Program-made: the position numbers and the translations under genes
From: Solirubrobacteraceae bacterium
GTDB taxonomy: Bacteria; Actinomycetota; Thermoleophilia; Solirubrobacterales; Solirubrobacteraceae
Assembly: GCA_025449845.1 (NCBI GenBank)
Contig: JANWIP010000019.1
Span: 1-64,000, forward strand
DNA: 64,000 nt
Direction of reading: 5' to 3'
Shown here: positions 1 through 8,078 of the stretch, piece after piece
Layout of the letters: every line of letters begins with the position of its first letter
How positions within the stretch are numbered: position 1 is the stretch's first letter
The notes under the pieces: model-generated
What the model saw: the letters and a program-made list of their open reading frames with translations, nothing else
What the model was told of the DNA's origin: nothing
Database searches by the model: none

Positions 1-287
1 ACGCGACCCCGCCGGTCGACGCATCTACCTGCGCCACAACGCGCCCCACAGCACGACAAAAAGCCCGGACAGACCAGATGCACGGCCCTCCGGGTGCTGT
101 GCGATCACTGTGCCCTCGGAGCGCACCCTCGAGCATGGATCAGCACCTCAGCAACCTCGAAGAAAGCTCGCGCAAGCCCTTGACTTTTCATCCGCAGATG
201 CACGTTGAGCAAAAGCAGACAACGGTCTGCGAATCAAAACTCGTTGGCCGGTTTGGGGGGTTCGCGGTCAGTAAGGGGCATGGTGAT
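1..287. other. left edge and upstream region of the relaxase gene
   Basis: The relaxase reading frame is open to the left edge, but residues before position 288 do not look like relaxase sequence. A second forward frame (from base 2) is also open to about base 210 and could be the 3' end of an upstream gene cut by the window; I do not recognise it. No promoter is obvious. Confidence 0.3.
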
Positions 288-1466
288 GTGACCGCCTCCA
301 GCATCCCTGCGGACCGCGCCGGCGGCTACGCCCGCTACCTGGAGTCAAAGACGGTGGAGCCCGACCGCGGGGACTACTACCTCACGCCGGAGGGCGACAT
401 GGTGCAGGCCCCCGGCCGGTGGCTGATGGACAAGGAGACGATGGAGCGCCTCGGGGTCAACACCAGCGGCACCGTTGAGGGCGAGGACTTCATCGCGTTG
501 ATGGAGGGCCGCCACCCCACAACCGGCGAATGGCTACGTGCCGTCGGTGCGGGCGGCGGCCGCGGCGGCGGGATCGACGTCACCTTGATTGCCCCGAAAT
601 CCGTGTCCGTCGTCTGGGCGCTCGGGGAAGCGTGGCAGCGCGAAGGGATCGAACAAGCCCACGCCCGGGCGGTGGAGCAGACGATCCTCTATCTCCGCGA
701 GCAGGTGCCCGTGGTGCGTCGCCGCTACGGCGAGGAGGTGATCGAAGAGCAGGCGCGGGATGTGATCGCCGCGGAGTACCGCCACACCACCGCGAGGGGT
801 CTCAGCGGCCACGCCCCCGACCCCCAGATCCATAGCCATGTCGTGATCACCGGCGCGATCCGCCAGGACGACCGCGTAGTCGCGGTCGCGTCGCGTCCGG
901 TGTTCCGTGCGGCGCGGGAGCTCGGCGCGTTCTACCGCTCCACCCTCGCCGATGAGCTGACCCACGAGGGCTATGTCATCGAGCGGGGCACCGGGAAGGG
1001 CGGCCGGTACTTCGAGATCCAGGGTGTCCCTCGTGAGCTGCGCGAAGCGTTCTCGGGGCGCACCCATGAGATAGCGAAGGCCGCGGAGCGGTTCCGTGCC
1101 CGTTACGGTCGCGCACCCCGGGACGGGGAGCTGCGAGGCCTCGCGTTGGAGAACCGCCGCGCGAAAAAGCCCGCGACCCGCGGGGACCTCGCCCGCGCCT
1201 GGCGAGAGACTGCGGAGCCCTCCGAGTTCGGCCCCGGCGAGGTGGTGGGCCTCCTCACACAGCCGGCGCCGCCCGCCGCGGAGCGGGGTGTGCAGGAGCG
1301 CATCGAGGGTGCCCTGACAGAGCAGCACGCGATCTTCACCGCCCCGGAGCTGCGCGCTGTCGCGCTGGAGCAGACCACGGGGGAGATGCCGCCCGACATG
1401 GCGCTCACCCTCGTGCGGGACATGCTCAGCGACCGGCAGATCCTGACCCTTGTGGGCGTCACATGA
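288..1466 (+). CDS. MobF/TrwC-family conjugative relaxase, relaxase domain only
   Basis: The N-terminal half of a TrwC/TraI-type relaxase, which nicks oriT and stays covalently bound to the transferred strand. I chose the GTG at 288 (392 aa): it follows AAGGGG by 9 nt and places the Tyr-rich start where the family expects it (GGYARYL, residues 12-18, then DYY at 29-31), whereas longer starts from 78 or 198 add unrelated sequence. The three-histidine metal site is visible as YRHTT (His about 166) and IHSHVV (His 182 and 184). In most relatives a helicase domain follows in the same chain; here the frame stops with ATGA overlapping the start of the helicase gene. Both genes are read as part of an integrative conjugative element. 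Family call is firm; activity is inferred. Confidence 0.85.
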   Translation: MTASSIPADRAGGYARYLESKTVEPDRGDYYLTPEGDMVQAPGRWLMDKETMERLGVNTSGTVEGEDFIALMEGRHPTTGEWLRAVGAGGGRGGGIDVTLIAPKSVSVVWALGEAWQREGIEQAHARAVEQTILYLREQVPVVRRRYGEEVIEEQARDVIAAEYRHTTARGLSGHAPDPQIHSHVVITGAIRQDDRVVAVASRPVFRAARELGAFYRSTLADELTHEGYVIERGTGKGGRYFEIQGVPRELREAFSGRTHEIAKAAERFRARYGRAPRDGELRGLALENRRAKKPATRGDLARAWRETAEPSEFGPGEVVGLLTQPAPPAAERGVQERIEGALTEQHAIFTAPELRAVALEQTTGEMPPDMALTLVRDMLSDRQILTLVGVT

Positions 1467-2887
1467 CCACCTTGAAGGTCCGTGCGCAGGAGCAGGCAAT
1501 CGAACGCCGCGCCGCCACGCTCGCCAAACCAGCCGGAAGGGATGTCGGGGACACCGCCCGCCGGAACGCCAAAAGGGAAGTCGCTGAGCGGATCGGAGCA
1601 CCACTCACCCGGGAGCAGCAGGACGCGCTGCGGACGCTCACCGGCCCTGAGCGTGCCGTCGTGCTCGTCGGCCCCGCCGGGGCGGGGAAGGGCATCGTGA
1701 TCGACGCCGCCGCGCGTGCCGAGCAGCTCGCCGGCCGCGAAACCCTTGGCGTCGCCGTCTCCGGTTCGACCGCGGAGCTTCTCGGCGCAGGAAGCCCAGC
1801 CCTGACCGGGCAGACGACGACGCTCGTCGCGCGCGCCGAGAGCGGCGCCGTCCACGTAGGCTCGGACACCGTCGTGATCCTTGATCAGGCAGGGATGAGC
1901 GATCACACCCGCCTGGACCGGCTCACTGACCTGGTCGAGCGGACGGGCGCAAAGCTCGTCGCGGTCGGCGACGGCAAGCAGCTCCCCTCGATCGGCCCGG
2001 GCGGGATGTTCGACCGCATCACCGCGCACACCCCGACCGCGGAACTCCACGACATCAACCGCACCAACGACCCCGAGGAGCGACGAGCCTGGCAAGCACT
2101 ACGCGCCGGCGAACCAGAGCAAGCAATGGCGCACTACCACGACAGGGGCCAGTTGCAATACCAGGACACCCGCGATGAGGCCGGTGAGCACGCCGTGGAG
2201 CGCTGGCACACCCTCACCCAAGAACACGGACTCCGGGAGGTCGCGTTGATCGCGGACGCCTCAAACCAAGAGATCGACCGCCTCAACGCCCGCGCGCAAC
2301 ACGTCCGCACCCAGCACGGCGAACTCACCGAACACGAGATTCCCCTCCAGGCCGTCCACTACGGGCTGCGCAAAGGTGACCGCGTGGCGTTCACCGCCCA
2401 GCACCGCCCACCCCAAGCACCACGCGTCGAGAACGGCACCCGCGGAGAAATCACCCACATCGACCCCGAACAAGCGCAGGTGACGGTGACGCTCGACGGC
2501 AGCGACCGCCAGATCACCCTCGACGGCGACGACCTGGAGACTCTCCGTCTCGCCTACGCCCAACACATCTACCGCCAGCAAGGCGCGACCGTCGACCGCG
2601 CCGTCGTCGTAACCGGCGGTTGGCAGACCAGCAAAGAGTCCGCGTACGTCGAGGCGTCCCGCACGCGCCACGGCACCGACACCGACTGGTACATCGCCCG
2701 CGAAGACCTCGGCACCCAGGGCGAGGACACCGACCGCACCACACGCCTCGCCGAACGCATGCGCCAAACCCGCCCCCAAACACCCAGCCTCACCTACAAA
2801 GAACTACCCGACCCCACACGCCCAGACTGGCCCCAGCCCACGAACGCCCCGAACACGACCACGAACGCGCACGATGACGAACGATAG
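1463..2887 (+). CDS. MobF relaxase helicase half (TraI/RecD-like SF1 helicase)
   Basis: A 474-aa superfamily 1 helicase of the kind normally fused behind a MobF relaxase; it would unwind the strand being transferred. It overlaps the relaxase gene by 4 bp (ATGA), so the two are probably translationally coupled, or one gene was split by a frameshift. Motif I is VGPAGAGKG (residues 69-77), with Gly where most NTPases have Thr/Ser after the Lys. Motif II is LDQAGM (140-145), with Gln replacing the usual Glu of DEAG. Motifs V/VI are recognisable (YRQQGATVDRA and ESAYVEASRTRHG). The combined length of the two proteins, about 866 aa, is roughly that of a full MobF relaxase. Whether the motif changes still allow ATP hydrolysis cannot be told from sequence. 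Confidence 0.8.
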   Translation: MTTLKVRAQEQAIERRAATLAKPAGRDVGDTARRNAKREVAERIGAPLTREQQDALRTLTGPERAVVLVGPAGAGKGIVIDAAARAEQLAGRETLGVAVSGSTAELLGAGSPALTGQTTTLVARAESGAVHVGSDTVVILDQAGMSDHTRLDRLTDLVERTGAKLVAVGDGKQLPSIGPGGMFDRITAHTPTAELHDINRTNDPEERRAWQALRAGEPEQAMAHYHDRGQLQYQDTRDEAGEHAVERWHTLTQEHGLREVALIADASNQEIDRLNARAQHVRTQHGELTEHEIPLQAVHYGLRKGDRVAFTAQHRPPQAPRVENGTRGEITHIDPEQAQVTVTLDGSDRQITLDGDDLETLRLAYAQHIYRQQGATVDRAVVVTGGWQTSKESAYVEASRTRHGTDTDWYIAREDLGTQGEDTDRTTRLAERMRQTRPQTPSLTYKELPDPTRPDWPQPTNAPNTTTNAHDDER

Positions 2888-2901
2888 GCCCTGCCGCCCG
2901 T

Positions 2902-3192
2902 CTACGGCTGGCGAAAGATGCCGTGCGTGCCGATGCGTCGCCAGATGATGTGCTGCTCGCCCGCCCGCAGCTCATCGCCGTATTCGAAAGTAGCGCGTCC
3001 GTCGGGAGCCCAGGTCATCTCCCAGACGCCTGGGTAGCCCTGGACACGCTTGACGCGCAGGCTTGGCTCGAACCTACCGCGCCGCAGGCAGGCGATGAAC
3101 AGGTCGAGCGCCTTCTCCCAGGCTGCCACCTGCTCGGAGGTTAGGTTCTTATGGTCGCGCAGGAACCGGCGCCGCGCCTGGTAGGTAGGCAC
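2902..3192 (-). CDS. RelE/ParE-superfamily toxin (HigB/YoeB-like)
   Basis: A 96-aa basic protein with the layout of RelE/HigB mRNA-cleaving toxins: helical N-terminus (ARRRFLRDHKNL), a central strand region (RVKRVQGYPGVWEMTW) and a C-terminal IIWRRIGTH segment. It starts at a GTG whose G is also the last base of the TAG stop of the upstream antitoxin gene, so the pair is translationally coupled. It ends 14 bp from the convergent relaxase-helicase gene. Such modules commonly stabilise integrative elements. The superfamily is fairly sure; the exact subfamily is not. Confidence 0.7.
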   Translation of the reverse strand: MPTYQARRRFLRDHKNLTSEQVAAWEKALDLFIACLRRGRFEPSLRVKRVQGYPGVWEMTWAPDGRATFEYGDELRAGEQHIIWRRIGTHGIFRQP

Positions 3193-3434
3193 TAATCCTG
3201 GCGTGCGGCCCGCAGGGCGGCCTTGAGGGCGTCAGCGTCCTCGTAGATCTCGCCAGGATCGCTCGCGGCCTCCCGGTCGGCTTCAAGCTCGCCGGACAGC
3301 CAGTCCGGTGTCCAGAACCACGCCTGCTCCGGATCGATCCGGCCGTCCGAGAGGCTGCGCAGCAACACCCCGGCGCCGTCGACCGTGCTCTCCGGCAGAT
3401 CCTCCACCAGCTCGTGCAGCTCCATCTTCGTCAT
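3192..3434 (-). CDS. antitoxin partner of the RelE/ParE-like toxin
   Basis: An 80-aa acidic protein beginning MTKMELHELVEDLPES and ending in an acidic tail (EIYEDADALKAALRAARQD). It lies directly upstream of the toxin and shares one base with it. I chose the ATG at 3434; an ATG at 3440 is equally possible, and longer frames upstream have no relevant content. The helix-rich N-terminus LHELVEDLPEST is common in actinobacterial antitoxins paired with RelE/ParE toxins. No DNA-binding motif is obvious. The call rests mainly on size, charge and position. Confidence 0.65.
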   Translation of the reverse strand: MTKMELHELVEDLPESTVDGAGVLLRSLSDGRIDPEQAWFWTPDWLSGELEADREAASDPGEIYEDADALKAALRAARQD

Positions 3435-3575
3435 GCACATATTCTCGCACGCCGGGCGGGGGAGGCAAGGCGACTCTCCCGACGTGCTCTGTCGAAGGCT
3501 GCACCCCAGAAACCGTGTCCCGAAACGTGTCCCCGACTCGGCAGATATGTGGCCACCGGACCCCACCCAACCCGA

Positions 3576-3602
3576 CATTATTTGGCTCTAGAAAGTCAAA
3601 TC
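3576..3602 (+). repeat. TTTGGCTC hairpin motif, copy 1
   Basis: CATTATTTGGCTCTA (3576-3590) begins an imperfect hairpin: ATTTGGCT pairs with AGTCAAAT around a 5-nt loop. The first 14 bases recur exactly at 59854-59867 and with two mismatches at 50433-50446. This copy lies 18 bp before a tRNA 3' fragment, as the copy at 59854 does. It may be an integrase-gene terminator or an element-end site. Confidence 0.6.
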
Positions 3603-3619
3603 GGCCGCCTGAGGCCCAT

Positions 3620-3661
3620 CTACGGAACCGAAGGTCGGGAGTTCGAATCTCTCCTGGCACG
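3620..3661 (+). tRNA. 3' half of a tRNA-Arg(ACG) gene, probable att site
   Basis: The sequence reads like the 3' half of a tRNA starting at the anticodon loop: loop CTACGGA (anticodon ACG), 3' anticodon stem, T arm GGGAG-TTCGAAT-CTCTC, then acceptor strand CTGGCAC and discriminator G. No matching D arm or 5' acceptor (GTGCCAG) lies upstream. Tyrosine integrases often use the anticodon loop to 3' end of a tRNA as att core, so this is read as one end of the element carrying the relaxase genes. The intact tRNA would be at the far end, outside the window. Confidence 0.6.
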
Positions 3662-3708
3662 TTCATCGTCGTCTTGTCGTAGATATACGGGGCCCGCTGG
3701 CCCTCGGA

Positions 3709-3894
3709 TTAGCTTAGCTGGAGGAAGCGCGCCCTGAGCCTGAGCGCGAGGCCGCAGACCGCGTAGAGGATGGCGATGCCGATGAGCGTGAACTTGATGG
3801 CTGAGCAGGCAGCGGCGAACGGCGGGGCGAAGCTGCCGCCTTTGCCGGCGAGCGTGAGTAGCAAAGCGACGTTCGGTCGCCCGGCTATATACAT
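3709..3894 (-). CDS. possible small membrane protein
   Basis: A 61-aa frame with one good membrane helix near its C-terminus (IKFTLIGIAILYAVCGLAL) followed by basic residues (RLRARFLQ), as in real small inner-membrane proteins. It is divergent from the TetR gene at 3924, and its ATG lies inside the palindrome at 3889-3914. No ribosome binding site is visible, and a downstream TTG start is possible. I do not recognise a family. Confidence 0.3.
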   Translation of the reverse strand: MYIAGRPNVALLLTLAGKGGSFAPPFAAACSAIKFTLIGIAILYAVCGLALRLRARFLQLS

Positions 3895-3914
3895 ACCGGC
3901 CGGCCGGTATGTAT
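3889..3914. promoter_or_regulatory. perfect 26-bp palindrome, probable TetR operator
   Basis: The left half ATACATACCGGCC (3889-3901) is the exact reverse complement of the right half (3902-3914). It sits 9 bp upstream of the TetR gene start at 3924 and covers the start of the divergent small ORF. This fits an autoregulatory operator for the adjacent TetR protein. Confidence 0.65.
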
Positions 3915-3923
3915 GATGGGGAT

Positions 3924-4568
3924 ATGACGTCGCCGGAAACGGGGGCACAGCGTCCCCGCCGCACCCAGGCCGAGCGTCGCGCGGCGACCCGCACGGCCCT
4001 ACTCGACGCATCGATCACCTGCCTCGTGGATGAGGGATACGCAAACACAACGAGGCGGAAGATCCTCGAGCGAGCGGGCGTGACTGCGGGTGCTTTGCAT
4101 CACCACTTCGCAGGGATGTCTGAGCTCCTCAGCGAAGCGGTGCGCCATCTCAGAGCGCAGATCACCCAAGAGATGCTCTCACAGGGACCTCCCGATGCTC
4201 CATCGCTCAAGGGACGCTTGGAGCAGCTCCTGGACCGGATCTGGGCGATGCGCACCGGGCAGCTGTTCCAGGCGCAGGCGGAGCTGCTCCTTGCGGCTCG
4301 CACAGACCCGGAGCTCCGCGCGGTACTCGTGGAGGTGCAGCACGAACTGGCCAGTCTCAACACGACAGCCACCGCCGTCCTGCTCCCCGAGATGAGCGAC
4401 CAGTCCGGTTTTATGCAGGTGATCGACACAGCCCAGGCAGCGATGCGCGGCCTCGCGCTGCTCGCGATCCTCGACGAGGACGAAGCAGAGCGAGCATGGC
4501 CGATTACGCGCCGTCACATCATCCAGCTCAGCGCCCCATTCATCGCCGCCAGCAAGGACTCGCTGTGA
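3924..4568 (+). CDS. TetR/AcrR family transcriptional regulator
   Basis: A 214-aa one-component repressor. The N-terminal helix-turn-helix is clear (RAATRTALLDASITCLVDEG, then ILERAGVTAGALHHHFAG, about residues 17-65), and the remaining helices form the ligand-binding domain. I start at the second ATG (3924, after GATGGGG) because the ATG at 3909 lies within the palindromic operator. It is followed, with a short gap, by a membrane-protein gene on the same strand that may be co-transcribed. The ligand cannot be predicted. Confidence 0.85.
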   Translation: MTSPETGAQRPRRTQAERRAATRTALLDASITCLVDEGYANTTRRKILERAGVTAGALHHHFAGMSELLSEAVRHLRAQITQEMLSQGPPDAPSLKGRLEQLLDRIWAMRTGQLFQAQAELLLAARTDPELRAVLVEVQHELASLNTTATAVLLPEMSDQSGFMQVIDTAQAAMRGLALLAILDEDEAERAWPITRRHIIQLSAPFIAASKDSL

Positions 4569-4597
4569 CACCGGACGTTCGCGCTCCGGGAGGACAA

Positions 4598-5065
4598 ATG
4601 TCTCAGGGGTCTCCGTCGAACACCGGCCAAGGCAAGCCGTCGGTCCGGTTCCTCAGGTTGCGGAGGATCTTGATACTGATCGCGACGACGCTTATCGCGA
4701 TCAACATATGGACGGGCGCTCCGATCGCGGCGCTGTGGATCGGCTCGCGGGTCGTGGGACAGCGCGCGCTCAGCATGATCGCTGTGTTCGTCGTCGTCGC
4801 ATCCCTCGCCGTGTTGCTCGGAGCTATGGCGCTTGCCCTGACATGGCTCAACGCGCGCTATGACCAGCTCATCGGGCGTCCTACCGGCGAACGCCGAACG
4901 CCCCCATGGCTGCGCAGTATGCGCGCCGAAGAGGCTGAACTGCTCCGCAAGAAGCACGGCACTACCGCCTTGGAGATGATCGTGGTCGCGAACACCGTCA
5001 CCGCGGTCATCGCGCTAGAGATCTGGTTCTTCTTCTTCGCTAGAAGTCCGCCCCCGGGAGCCTGA
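4598..5065 (+). CDS. membrane protein of unknown function
   Basis: A 155-aa integral membrane protein with three likely helices: ILILIATTLIAINIWTGA, SMIAVFVVVASLAVLLGAMAL and MIVVANTVTAVIALEIWFFF. The loop between helices 2 and 3 is charged. The start at 4598 has a good ribosome binding site (GGGAGGA), unlike the longer frame from 4496 that would overlap the TetR gene. It follows the TetR gene by 29 bp, so it is a likely target or operon partner of that regulator. I do not recognise the family. Confidence 0.7.
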   Translation: MSQGSPSNTGQGKPSVRFLRLRRILILIATTLIAINIWTGAPIAALWIGSRVVGQRALSMIAVFVVVASLAVLLGAMALALTWLNARYDQLIGRPTGERRTPPWLRSMRAEEAELLRKKHGTTALEMIVVANTVTAVIALEIWFFFFARSPPPGA

Positions 5066-5139
5066 CGCCTACCTCCGATGCCAGGCGGTGCTGGGTAATG
5101 GACTCGTGCCCTATTTGAGCGATCGCTTTGAGCATCTGC

Positions 5140-5152
5140 TAAAGTAATTCTC
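5140..5152 (+). promoter_or_regulatory. possible -10 region with leaderless start
   Basis: TAAAGT (5140-5145) lies 7 bp before the ATG of the TetR gene at 5153, which has no Shine-Dalgarno sequence. A weak -35 (TTGAGC, 5115-5120) is 19 bp upstream. This fits a leaderless transcript but is only suggestive. Confidence 0.35.
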
Positions 5153-5797
5153 ATGAACAAACGCGCATTGAGCGAGGCAGCAGATAAGGAGGCGGGACTG
5201 AGCGGCACGAAGCTGCAGATTGCCGAAGCCGCCTTGCAGACCCTGAAGACGAAGGGCTTTGCCGGCGCCAGCGCGCGCGCAATCGCTGGCGAGGGGAGCT
5301 TCAACCAGGCGCTGATCTTCTACCACTTCGGCAGCGTGCGAAATCTGCTGCTCGCGGTGCTGGATCTGATCAGCGAGCGCCGTATGGAGGAGTACGGGCC
5401 GACGTTTGAGCGTGCCCGAACCGCCCCCGAGCTTGCCGACCTGGCGCGCACGATCTACGCCGAGGACCTCGAGCGCGGATACATCACGGTTCTCGGTGAG
5501 ATGGTGAGCGCAGGCGTCACCGATGCCAGTCTCGGGGCCGAGGTGGCCGCGCGCATCGAGCCGTGGATTGAGATGGTGCAGCGCAAGGTCGAACAGCTGC
5601 TGAACGGCACGCCCTTTCAGGCGCTGGCTGCCCCGAGGGATCTGGCCTTCGGACTTGTCTCGCTGTATTTCGGCATCGACATGCTCAGCCACCTACAGGC
5701 CGACCAGTCGCGCGCCCAGTCACTACTCGACCTTGCCACGCGCCTCTCGGTGCTTGTGGACGCGGTCCTGCCATCACTACGAGAGGAAATGCCATGA
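5153..5797 (+). CDS. TetR/AcrR family transcriptional regulator
   Basis: A 214-aa regulator. The helix-turn-helix covers about residues 20-65 (KLQIAEAALQTLKTKGFAGA followed by FNQALIFYHFGSVRNLLLAV). The C-terminal part is helical and resembles the TetR_C families. Its stop overlaps the start of the reductase gene at 5794 by ATGA, so the two proteins are made from one message. It probably represses its own operon in response to a substrate of the reductase; that link is inference from position. Confidence 0.85.
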   Translation: MNKRALSEAADKEAGLSGTKLQIAEAALQTLKTKGFAGASARAIAGEGSFNQALIFYHFGSVRNLLLAVLDLISERRMEEYGPTFERARTAPELADLARTIYAEDLERGYITVLGEMVSAGVTDASLGAEVAARIEPWIEMVQRKVEQLLNGTPFQALAAPRDLAFGLVSLYFGIDMLSHLQADQSRAQSLLDLATRLSVLVDAVLPSLREEMP

Positions 5798-6732
5798 GCG
5801 ACCATACGCCGATTGATCTCGTCACCGGAGCATTCAGCTATTCCGGGAGCCACATCGCCCGCGGACTGCTGGACCGCGGACATCGTGTGCGGACTTTGAC
5901 TTTTCATCCTGACCGCCCACATCCGCTGCAAGAGCGCGTTGAGACATTCACCTATCGATTTGATGACCCTGCCGCGCTGACGCGCAGTCTGCAGGGCGTG
6001 GACACGCTCTACAACACCTTCTGGGTCCGCTTCGATCACGGGCAGACGAGCTTCGCCAACGCGATCGAGAACTCGCGCATGCTGTTCTATGCCGCCAAGG
6101 GCGCCGGGGTCAAGCGCGTCGTGCACGTCAGCATCACCAACCCCTCAGTTGAGTCGCCGCTGCCGTACTTCCGCGGCAAGGCGCTGGTCGAGTACGCCCT
6201 AGCCCAGTCGGGCCTGCGCTACTCGATCATCAGGCCCACCTGGATCTACGGTGGCGAGCGCGATGTGCTGGCCAACAACATCGCCTGGACTCTGCGCCGC
6301 ATGCCCGCTTTCGCGCTGCCTGGCGATGGCGCCTATCTCGTGCAGCCGGTTCACGTCGAGGACCTGGCGCGGATCTGCATCGAGGCCGCCGGTACGGCGG
6401 AGGACGTGGTGCTCGACGCGGCGGGACCCGAGACGATGCCCTTCGGTGAGCTCGTCGCGTTGGTTCGAGAGGCCGTAGACGCGCGCTCGCCGATCATTCA
6501 CATGCCGCCGTCCTTGATGGCCGCGGCGGCGCGTGCGCTTGGTCTGTTCGTGCGCGACGTCGTGCTCACCCCGGATGAGATCAAGGGTCTAACGGCGGGG
6601 CTGCTGGTCTCACACGATGCTCCACTCGGTCAGATCGCCTTCAGCCAGTGGCTTGAGGAAAACAGGACGTCGGTCGGTCGCTCCTACGCCAACGAGCTGG
6701 ATCGTCACTTTGCCATCGAGGCAGCCGCGTAA
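5794..6732 (+). CDS. NmrA-like / atypical SDR NAD(P)-binding oxidoreductase
   Basis: A 312-aa Rossmann protein of the atypical short-chain dehydrogenase group. The N-terminal dinucleotide-binding loop is TGAFSYSGSHIARGLL (residues 11-26). An SDR-like YxxxK is present as YFRGK, followed by a PTWIYGG segment. It is translationally coupled to the TetR gene in front of it. Related proteins act as NAD(P)H-dependent reductases, epimerases or redox-sensing regulators; the substrate is not predictable. Confidence 0.75.
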   Translation: MSDHTPIDLVTGAFSYSGSHIARGLLDRGHRVRTLTFHPDRPHPLQERVETFTYRFDDPAALTRSLQGVDTLYNTFWVRFDHGQTSFANAIENSRMLFYAAKGAGVKRVVHVSITNPSVESPLPYFRGKALVEYALAQSGLRYSIIRPTWIYGGERDVLANNIAWTLRRMPAFALPGDGAYLVQPVHVEDLARICIEAAGTAEDVVLDAAGPETMPFGELVALVREAVDARSPIIHMPPSLMAAAARALGLFVRDVVLTPDEIKGLTAGLLVSHDAPLGQIAFSQWLEENRTSVGRSYANELDRHFAIEAAA

Positions 6733-6777
6733 TCACGCTTCAGTCCGCCGAGCCCGCGGTCAGCACCGAGCCAGCAA

Positions 6778-8067
6778 TCAGCCGACATCAGCCCCGAGCA
6801 CACGGTCGTAGGCGGCGGCGAGGCGCTCGGCGGCAGCGAGGGTCGAGTAACGCCGCACCAGCTCGGGAGGATGGGAGACCCGGGTGGCCGGAGGTCGGCT
6901 GAGGGGGCCGAGGGCTAGGGCCCGCGCGATGCCCAGCCAATCGCCGGGAGCTACAAGATCCACGGGCGCCTGGCCCCCGGCCGAGGAGGCTTGCTGCTGG
7001 AGGTCGCTCCCCGGCTGGATGTCCCCTTCTGGCTGCTGTAGATCGACCCCAGACTTGGGGTCGTCTTTTGGCGCTCCCACGCCCGCGAGGACCTCGGGGA
7101 TGGCTCCGTTGGTGGTGGTGACGATCGCCAGCCCTGCCGCCATTGCCTCGGCGAGGACCATGCCGAACTGCTCCTCCCAGAAGGCCCTGGGCAGATCGAA
7201 GGGGTGGAGGGCAGCGGTGGCCGAGGACTGACTGGCGAGCACCATCGCCGAAGCCGAGGCGAACAGTGCGGGCATCTGCTCGTAGGGAACACTGCGGATC
7301 TCCACGAACTCGGCGAGTCCGAGCTCAGAGGCATGCGTGCGCAGGCGCATCTCCTCGGGGCCGTTGCCGAGGAGCAGCAGGCGTGGCTGGCAGTGGCCGC
7401 CGCCCGGCAAAGTGACGATGCCTTTGTGTAGCGCGGCCAGCGCTCGCAGCACGTCGTGGTGACCCTTCTCCCACACGAGGCGCCCGGGGGAGATGATCGT
7501 GTGCTCGGTGGGCGCAGGCGCTGGTGCGGGCACGGCGAAGCGCTCAATGTCGATCCCAGGAGCGCATACCTGGATGCGCTCGGGTGCCACTCCCTCCAAG
7601 CGCAGCGCCAGCGCGGCGCGCTCGGTGGCGGGGAGGAAGAGATCGGTGTGCGCCAGCACCTCCTGGCGGTAGCGGCGCGCGTGCGCAGAGCGGTAGGCAT
7701 CCATGTGTGGCAGGGTCTCCCAGACAGTCTGCACGAGGCGAAAGCCGTGACGCGCCTTGCGCCGCGCGGCCTCGGCAGCGAACCAGTAAGAGAGCTCCTC
7801 GGCGTGCACGATGTCCGCCGCGGCAAAGCTCTCCCGCCCTGACAGGTAACGGTCGCCTAGCGCCACGGCACCCACCTCTCCGACGGCCCCACGCGGCAGC
7901 AGATCGCGCAGCGCCCGCACTGGCACCGCCCGTAGTCCCGTGGGCGAGGCGAAGCGGTTGGAGCGCGTGAGCAAATAGGAGACCGCAAAGCGCTCAGGCA
8001 GCTCCCGCCAGGGCGCCAACTCCCAGGGCGTGGCCTGGTGGCCGCGCACGATCAGCACTTGGGGCAC
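6778..8067 (-). CDS. GT4-family glycosyltransferase (polysaccharide operon gene 5)
   Basis: A 429-aa GT-B fold retaining glycosyltransferase, last gene of a five-gene minus-strand operon. The donor-binding half is recognisable: HTIISPGRLVWEKGHHDVLR, then EEQFGMVLAEAMAAGLAIV, which carries the EX7E pair that contacts the nucleotide sugar. An insert rich in Gly, Gln and Asp (about residues 350-375) interrupts the C-terminal half after EVLAGVGAPK. It starts 11 bp after the next GT4 gene. It probably adds a sugar to a surface glycan; sugar and acceptor are unknown. Confidence 0.85.
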   Translation of the reverse strand: MPQVLIVRGHQATPWELAPWRELPERFAVSYLLTRSNRFASPTGLRAVPVRALRDLLPRGAVGEVGAVALGDRYLSGRESFAAADIVHAEELSYWFAAEAARRKARHGFRLVQTVWETLPHMDAYRSAHARRYRQEVLAHTDLFLPATERAALALRLEGVAPERIQVCAPGIDIERFAVPAPAPAPTEHTIISPGRLVWEKGHHDVLRALAALHKGIVTLPGGGHCQPRLLLLGNGPEEMRLRTHASELGLAEFVEIRSVPYEQMPALFASASAMVLASQSSATAALHPFDLPRAFWEEQFGMVLAEAMAAGLAIVTTTNGAIPEVLAGVGAPKDDPKSGVDLQQPEGDIQPGSDLQQQASSAGGQAPVDLVAPGDWLGIARALALGPLSRPPATRVSHPPELVRRYSTLAAAERLAAAYDRVLGADVG

Positions 8068-8078
8068 GGCGCCGCAGG

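Noticed and set aside
534-2095. Long minus-strand ORFs opposite the relaxase and helicase genes
   Set aside because: They are shadows of high-GC coding DNA, Arg/Gly/Ala-rich with no domains.
180-5909. A 14-bp repeat (TTGACTTTTCATCC) at 180-193 and 5896-5909
   Set aside because: It is in coding sequence at 5896, has no inverted or att-like context at either site, and no third copy was noticed; probably chance.
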